This document shows positions 4,879 through 8,552 of a stretch of 8,552 nucleotides of DNA, one piece after another. The DNA is from Candidatus Peribacteraceae bacterium (GTDB lineage Bacteria; Patescibacteriota; Gracilibacteria; Peribacterales; Peribacteraceae), in the NCBI GenBank assembly GCA_028717505.1, contig JAQUNQ010000047.1, positions 1 through 8,552 of the forward strand, written 5' to 3'. Below the pieces are notes generated by a model, which was not told where the DNA came from, did no database searches, and saw only the letters and a program-made list of their open reading frames with translations. The translations under genes were made by a program, and so were the position numbers. Every line of letters starts with the position of its first letter. Positions within the stretch are counted from its first letter, which is position 1.

Positions 4879-5958
4879 TTACTTCAGTGTTGTGACGTCG
4901 ACGACCCGGTCGTAGCGTCTGCCGTCGAAGACGAGTGTGGGGATCTTGATCGTGCGGAGCCTTCCTTCGACGATCTCCTTCTGCTCGGAGAGGGAGTGGG
5001 CCACGTCGTCGCCTGCGGCGAGGCGCGTGATCTTCGTGATGTCCGCGGGACTGTAGCCGATCTCTTTCAGGAGCTCTTTCAGGCGTGCTTGCGCCTGCTC
5101 GGTCGTGAAGGCGATATTGAACTTCGTCTGAAGATCGAGGCCGTCTAAGTCGATGCGGTTGAAGATGATCTCCAGGAGCTGCCAGTCGGGCGGGATGTCC
5201 TTGGGATTGGTCCTGAGCGGCACCATCTTCACCGCTTCGATCGTCTGGGCAAGGAGGAGTGATTTGGCGAACTTGTACCCCGCCTCCTTCTTCACATCCG
5301 GAATGGGATAGAGGATATAGGTGAAGTTGTAGCGATTCTCGAAGCCGGCACTCTGAATATTGCTGAGGAGCTTTCTGCAGAAGGTGCAGCCGGGATCGAG
5401 CACTTCGAGCGCGTAGGGCTTGGCGGGATCTTTCGGGTGAGAATAGGTGGCGGTCGGCGGCAGGAAATCGGCCGCTTCCCAGCGCCGGAGCCTGTCGGGG
5501 ATGCGCGAGACGGTTTCCGCGAATTGCGCGAAGGGGGCTACGGCCCACTCGCCGATGCGCCCCTCCTGTACGGCATCCAGGAGATTGATCTGGTACTTAT
5601 TGACTCCGCACGCCTCGCCGGAGAGCGAGCAGGACTCCACGTTCGCGGGACGGCAGGTGCCCCACACCCAGAGGTTCAGGCCTGCGACTGCGAGGTACAC
5701 GACGCTCCAGATGCTCAAAAGAACGAAGACGAACGCGAGCCAGTCGATCCAGTGGTCGAGGAACCGCGCCCAGCGCGGATGCGTGAGGATCATCTTGCCG
5801 ATGAGCCGGCCCTTCACCTCGTCGCTGAAGCTTATGTCGCAGGGGCGGAAGGTGACGCGGCGGATCACGCAGTGCCACGCTTTCGCGGCGAGCGGCCGGT
5901 ATGTTGCGGAGAAGACGCTCAGGACCGCGAAGACGATGAAGGCGGCAATACAGAACAT
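4879..5958 (-). CDS. Membrane-anchored thioredoxin-fold (DsbA-like) protein
   Basis: 359 aa. TM1 is about residues 2-18 and TM2 about 71-98. The loop between them (20-70) is rich in Arg/Lys and so probably cytoplasmic, which puts the large C-terminal domain outside the membrane. That domain holds a CxxC redox motif, DPGCTFCRK (Cys191, Cys194), and a cis-Pro candidate, Pro340 in KIPTLVFDG, with an inserted helical region of about 220-330, as in DsbA/DsbG-like thioredoxin folds. Extra cysteines at 102, 110 and 117 just outside TM2 might form a second redox pair; Cys30 and Cys40 lie in the cytoplasmic loop. Expected role: making, breaking or isomerising disulfides in exported proteins. It starts 3 bp after the aminotransferase stop, and the 52-aa membrane gene follows. 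A VKOR- or DsbB-type reoxidant is not in the window. Fold confident, reaction direction unknown. Confidence 0.85.
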   Translation of the reverse strand: MFCIAAFIVFAVLSVFSATYRPLAAKAWHCVIRRVTFRPCDISFSDEVKGRLIGKMILTHPRWARFLDHWIDWLAFVFVLLSIWSVVYLAVAGLNLWVWGTCRPANVESCSLSGEACGVNKYQINLLDAVQEGRIGEWAVAPFAQFAETVSRIPDRLRRWEAADFLPPTATYSHPKDPAKPYALEVLDPGCTFCRKLLSNIQSAGFENRYNFTYILYPIPDVKKEAGYKFAKSLLLAQTIEAVKMVPLRTNPKDIPPDWQLLEIIFNRIDLDGLDLQTKFNIAFTTEQAQARLKELLKEIGYSPADITKITRLAAGDDVAHSLSEQKEIVEGRLRTIKIPTLVFDGRRYDRVVDVTTLK

Positions 5959-5961
5959 GCG

Positions 5962-7185
5962 TCAGGTGTTGCGGAGGATCTTATCGAGTGTTGCGAGGAA
6001 GTGCTCCACCTGCGCGGGGGTATTGTGCAAACCCAGGGCGATGCGCAGGAGCGGCGGGACCTTCAGGAGGTTCTTCAGGTAGTAGTGGCAGCAGAAGTAG
6101 CCGCTGCGGCACATGATATTCTGCTCGCCTAAGTACAGGGAGAGCTTGTGGGCGTCGATCGCATCGCTGTAGACGCTGATCGTCGGACTCGCCTCGCTGT
6201 TGAACACCGTGAGCCCCTTGATTTTCTTCAGGCCTTCGAAGAGCTGTGCGGCCAATGCGTGCTCATACTCCTGCGGATTCCCGCCTTGGGGCCGGTAACC
6301 TGCCGCCCATTCCACCGCCGTCTTCAGCCCGATGATGCCCGCCCAGTTCTGGAGACCCGTTTCGAGGAGGGCATGCAGCTCGTGATCCTCATCGATGAGA
6401 TCGAAGTCGTCCAGGCGGACGTCATTTACCGTCCCGCCGCCGAGGAAGCGAAAGTCGAGGCGGCGGATGAGATCTTTGCGGATAACGATGATCCCGATGC
6501 TCGGCCCGTACATCTTGTGCCCGGAGCCGAAGAGCGCATCGAATGCGACATCCTTCATCTCCTCGATGCCGTGCGCGAAGTGCTGGGCTGCATCGATGAG
6601 GAGCAGGCCGCCTTCGCGGTGGACGTCCTGAGCGAGCGTACGGGCATTCGGGAGCTTGCGGCCGTCGATGTTCGACATGCTGCTCAGGAGCGCCACGGCG
6701 CGGCCGAGCTTCTTCCCGTCATAGAGGAGGCTGCCATCCTTTGCGCGCGGCAGGACGACGCGCTCTTTGCCTTGCGCGCGGCTCCACGTGATCGATGGCA
6801 GGAAGACGGAGTTGTGCTCGATCTCGGAGGTCACGATCCGCTCGAAATCCTTGCCGGGAAGCTGCTGTAAGACGAGATTGATGCCGTAGGTGGTATTGAG
6901 AGTGAAGGCGACGGCATAGTCGCGCTCGGATTTCCCCGTGAGCTTCAGGATCTTCTTGCGCGCGTCGGCGACCGCGTCATCCACCTTCACCCCCCAGGCG
7001 TACTTGACCCGCTCGCCGCACGCGCCATAACGATGGTAGTACTCGGACTGCGCATCGATGACTTGCTGCGGACGCAGTGTCTGGCAGGCGGAATCGAAGT
7101 AGAAAACATTCTCCGGAAGGTAGCCGAAATCCTTCACAGTGCCGGCTCCACTTTCGGCCGATGGTGAGCTCTTGAAACGGAACAT
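5962..7185 (-). CDS. Aminotransferase class V, cysteine desulfurase (SufS/NifS)-like
   Basis: 407 aa, the length of SufS (about 406). PLP enzyme of fold type I, expected to take sulfur from cysteine. Matching residues: His124 in EIEHNS, which stacks on PLP; Asp198 and Gln201 in LIDAAQ; Schiff-base Lys224 in SGHKMYGP; substrate Arg381 in LRIALGLHNT; and Cys365 in RSGYFC, at the position of the SufS persulfide cysteine, followed by a second Cys366. It departs from standard SufS near the N-terminus: the usual ANxHRG region reads YGACGERVKYAW (53-64), and DSACQTLRP (31-39) adds Cys34 and Cys56. It may therefore be a separate branch rather than the housekeeping Fe-S enzyme. No SufB/C/D/U neighbours are seen. 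It is the first gene of a three-gene minus-strand unit with a promoter at 7204-7233. Confidence 0.88.
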   Translation of the reverse strand: MFRFKSSPSAESGAGTVKDFGYLPENVFYFDSACQTLRPQQVIDAQSEYYHRYGACGERVKYAWGVKVDDAVADARKKILKLTGKSERDYAVAFTLNTTYGINLVLQQLPGKDFERIVTSEIEHNSVFLPSITWSRAQGKERVVLPRAKDGSLLYDGKKLGRAVALLSSMSNIDGRKLPNARTLAQDVHREGGLLLIDAAQHFAHGIEEMKDVAFDALFGSGHKMYGPSIGIIVIRKDLIRRLDFRFLGGGTVNDVRLDDFDLIDEDHELHALLETGLQNWAGIIGLKTAVEWAAGYRPQGGNPQEYEHALAAQLFEGLKKIKGLTVFNSEASPTISVYSDAIDAHKLSLYLGEQNIMCRSGYFCCHYYLKNLLKVPPLLRIALGLHNTPAQVEHFLATLDKILRNT

Positions 7186-7203
7186 AATCGTTCAGCGGAA
7201 TGC

Positions 7204-7233
7204 ACTATACCTGAAGGGGGAGGCAGAGACCAA
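7204..7233 (-). promoter_or_regulatory. Probable promoter of the aminotransferase operon
   Basis: On the minus strand, TTGGTC (7228-7233) and TATAGT (7204-7209) are 18 bases apart. The -10 is one base from consensus and the -35 matches only at TTG. The position fits a short leader of about 12-18 nt before the ATG at 7185. It drives the aminotransferase, thioredoxin-like and 52-aa genes. Confidence 0.5.
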
Positions 7234-7343
7234 AGCAGCGGAAGGGAATAATGAAGCAATACTTCCGGTTTCGAGCAATGCGTCTGTCTGGAGTCCTTGG
7301 GGCATCCGGCGTACCGTCTTCGTATTCTTTCTCAACCAGAGTC

Positions 7344-7832
7344 ATGACATCCTTCCAGCGCTTCCTCTCCCTTTCCCTCGCAGGCGTCCTCTCTGTGGCT
7401 TGCATCACGGTCGCTTCCGCGCGCACGATTACCGGCGAATGCCCCGCAGGGATCAAGCGGTGCCGGCTCGTGAAGACGGTGAAGGCGGAATCAACCAATA
7501 TTGTTACGTGTAAAGGGATGAAAGGAGATCGTTTGCGGGAGTGCCAGCTTGCCGGCAAGCGTCCGCAGTCCAATACGGCGAATAATGACATCCTCATGCG
7601 CGGGCGCTGCTCCACCAAAACGGCCGCCGAGCGCAAGGAATGCGAGCAGAAGGCGGCCGGTAATGCCGAGAGTATCCGCCAGAGAGTGAACAAGCGGTAT
7701 GTGCAGGTGATTCCACAGGCACAGAAAACTGAAATTCAGCAGAAGTGTGATCCTCTGAAGACGTCGGCGGAGCGCATCAAGTGTACACGGGAGGTGCGGC
7801 AGAGTTACGTGAATAATCAGGCGGGGCAGTGA
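7344..7832 (+). CDS. Exported cysteine-rich protein, four Cys pairs
   Basis: 162 aa from the ATG at 7344. Residues 1-26 form a signal peptide with a hydrophobic core (FLSLSLAGVLSVACITV) and an ASA cleavage site before Arg27; there is no proper lipobox. The mature part is basic, Lys/Arg/Gln-rich, with eight cysteines in four spaced pairs: C33-x6-C40, C56-x10-C67, C89-x10-C100 and C135-x11-C147. The last three share a K-rich helix ending in ERxxC-type sequence (TAAERKEC, TSAERIKC, GDRLREC), so they look like degenerate repeats held by disulfides. An upstream in-frame ATG at 7251, with GGAAGGGA just before it, would add 31 residues ahead of the signal peptide; I prefer 7344 but cannot exclude 7251. 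It is divergent from the thiol/sulfur operon and convergent with the copper ATPase (24 bp gap). No family recognised; a DsbA-type client or metal binder is possible. Confidence 0.68.
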   Translation: MTSFQRFLSLSLAGVLSVACITVASARTITGECPAGIKRCRLVKTVKAESTNIVTCKGMKGDRLRECQLAGKRPQSNTANNDILMRGRCSTKTAAERKECEQKAAGNAESIRQRVNKRYVQVIPQAQKTEIQQKCDPLKTSAERIKCTREVRQSYVNNQAGQ

Positions 7833-7856
7833 GAGGCTTCCCCTGAAGACGCTCCA

Positions 7857-8552
7857 TCAATTGGTCTGTGCGGCGGCGGCCGGTGCCGCCACCGCCTCCT
7901 CGCGCATCAGTTTCGAGGAGAAAACCGCGAACTCGAAGAAGAGTCCGGTGAACGCGGCGATCATCACGATGAGGGCCGCCACGGAGAGGAAATTCCTCCT
8001 GCCCGGACGGAAGAGCCGGATGAGCAGCGAATTCATCACGACGGACACCGAGCTGAATGCCATGGCGAGGCCGGCGAGCTCCGGCCGCAGGAGTAACCCG
8101 AACGGCACGAAGAGCGCCCGCGCGGCGATCGGGATCCCCAGAATGTTGTAGAGGAGCGCGAAGAAGAGGTTCTGGCGGATCTTCCCCATCGTCTCCTTCG
8201 CAAGTTCTATGGCGGTGATGACGTCGTTGAGGTCGTTGCGGATGATGACGATGCCGCCGGCCTCCATGGCGACGTCCGTGCCGGAGCCCATGGCGATGCC
8301 GAGATCGGCTTGGGCGAGAGCGGGGGCGTCGTTGATGCCGTCGCCGACCATGGCCACTTTCTTCTTCTGCTGCTGCAGCTTCTTCACCTCGTTCGCCTTG
8401 TCTTCCGGCAGCACCTCGGCAAGGACGTTTGTGATGCCGATCTGCTTGGCGATGGCCGCGGCGGTCCGCGCGTTGTCACCGGTGATCATGTAGGTCTCGA
8501 TGCGCATTTTCCGCAGGCGGGCGATGGCCGCCTTCGTCGTCTCCTTCACTGT
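7857..8552 (-). CDS. copA: Cu(I)-translocating P1B-type ATPase, C-terminal part (5' end outside window)
   Basis: 231 residues of the C-terminal third of a heavy-metal P-type ATPase; the gene continues past the right edge, and the GTG at 8549 is internal (VKETTK). Residues counted from the edge: TGDN (24-27) and VLPEDK of the P/N region, the hinge GDGINDAPALAQADLGIAMG (70-89), then the last transport helices. Tyr135-Asn136 in LLYNILGIP and Met164 with Ser167/168 in MAFSSVSVVMNS match the TM7 YN and TM8 MxxSS copper-site motifs, so Cu(I) export is the expected function. Most CopA proteins end soon after this helix; here a further hydrophobic helix (about 189-208) and an Ala-rich tail (EEAVAAPAAAAQTN) follow. 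The metal-binding N-terminus, CPC motif and phosphorylation site lie outside the window. Confidence 0.94.
   Translation of the reverse strand, partial: TVKETTKAAIARLRKMRIETYMITGDNARTAAAIAKQIGITNVLAEVLPEDKANEVKKLQQQKKKVAMVGDGINDAPALAQADLGIAMGSGTDVAMEAGGIVIIRNDLNDVITAIELAKETMGKIRQNLFFALLYNILGIPIAARALFVPFGLLLRPELAGLAMAFSSVSVVMNSLLIRLFRPGRRNFLSVAALIVMIAAFTGLFFEFAVFSSKLMREEAVAAPAAAAQTN

Noticed and set aside
5437..6132. 231-aa plus-strand frame
   Set aside because: Antisense to the thioredoxin-like gene and the aminotransferase 3' end; Glu/Asp/Arg-rich shadow composition.
6148..6870. 240-aa plus-strand frame
   Set aside because: Antisense to the aminotransferase, whose catalytic motifs are all intact.
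7833..7856. CTTC/GAAG hairpin between the convergent Cys-rich and copA genes as a terminator
   Set aside because: The stem is only 4 bp and no T-run follows on either strand.

Overview
The window looks like chromosomal DNA of a small-genome bacterium with moderately high G+C (high 50s percent by eye). TGA is used as a stop by most genes here (rlmN, the DUF5661 gene, the 52-aa ORF, the aminotransferase, the Cys-rich gene, the P-type ATPase), so the code is the ordinary bacterial one and UGA-recoding lineages are excluded. A DUF5661 protein, an unusual aminotransferase V branch, membrane-anchored thioredoxin-like proteins and nearly absent Shine-Dalgarno (SD) sites would suit a Candidate Phyla Radiation lineage (Peregrinibacteria/Peribacteria-like). 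That placement is an inference and no marker gene in the window proves it.

Layout. 1-259: no convincing gene. 260-673 (-): TraR/DksA-type C4 zinc-finger regulator with a strong sigma70-like promoter (TTGACA-N16-TATTAT). 857-1025: copy A of a highly structured ~170-bp intergenic repeat. 1055-2605 (-): two-gene DrrAB-like ABC-2 exporter. 2606-2881: divergent intergenic region with a small dyad and two strong hairpins. 2882-3943 (+): rlmN, dual-specificity rRNA/tRNA A-methyltransferase. 3967-4137: copy B of the repeat. 4229-4274: another G-rich palindrome. 4422-4706 (+): DUF5661 protein. 4707-7185 (-): three closely packed genes, a cysteine desulfurase-like aminotransferase, a membrane-anchored thioredoxin-fold protein with CxxC, and a 52-aa single-helix membrane protein. 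7344-7832 (+): exported protein with eight cysteines in four spaced pairs. 7857-8552 (-): C-terminal third of a Cu(I) P1B-type ATPase with an extra C-terminal helix, cut by the window edge.

How it fits together. The ABC pair forms one exporter of unknown substrate. The 4707-7185 operon joins sulfur/PLP chemistry with an extracytoplasmic thiol-disulfide protein. It is divergent from a Cys-rich secreted protein that could be its redox client, and a copper pump lies next to that. The client and copper links are inferences from neighbourhood.

Most unusual signals. (1) The two 97%-identical structured repeats differ by a paired insertion that lengthens one hairpin by one base pair, which suggests the folded form is selected. 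(2) Most start codons are preceded by pyrimidine tracts instead of SD sites. (3) G-rich intergenic palindromes of similar sequence recur.
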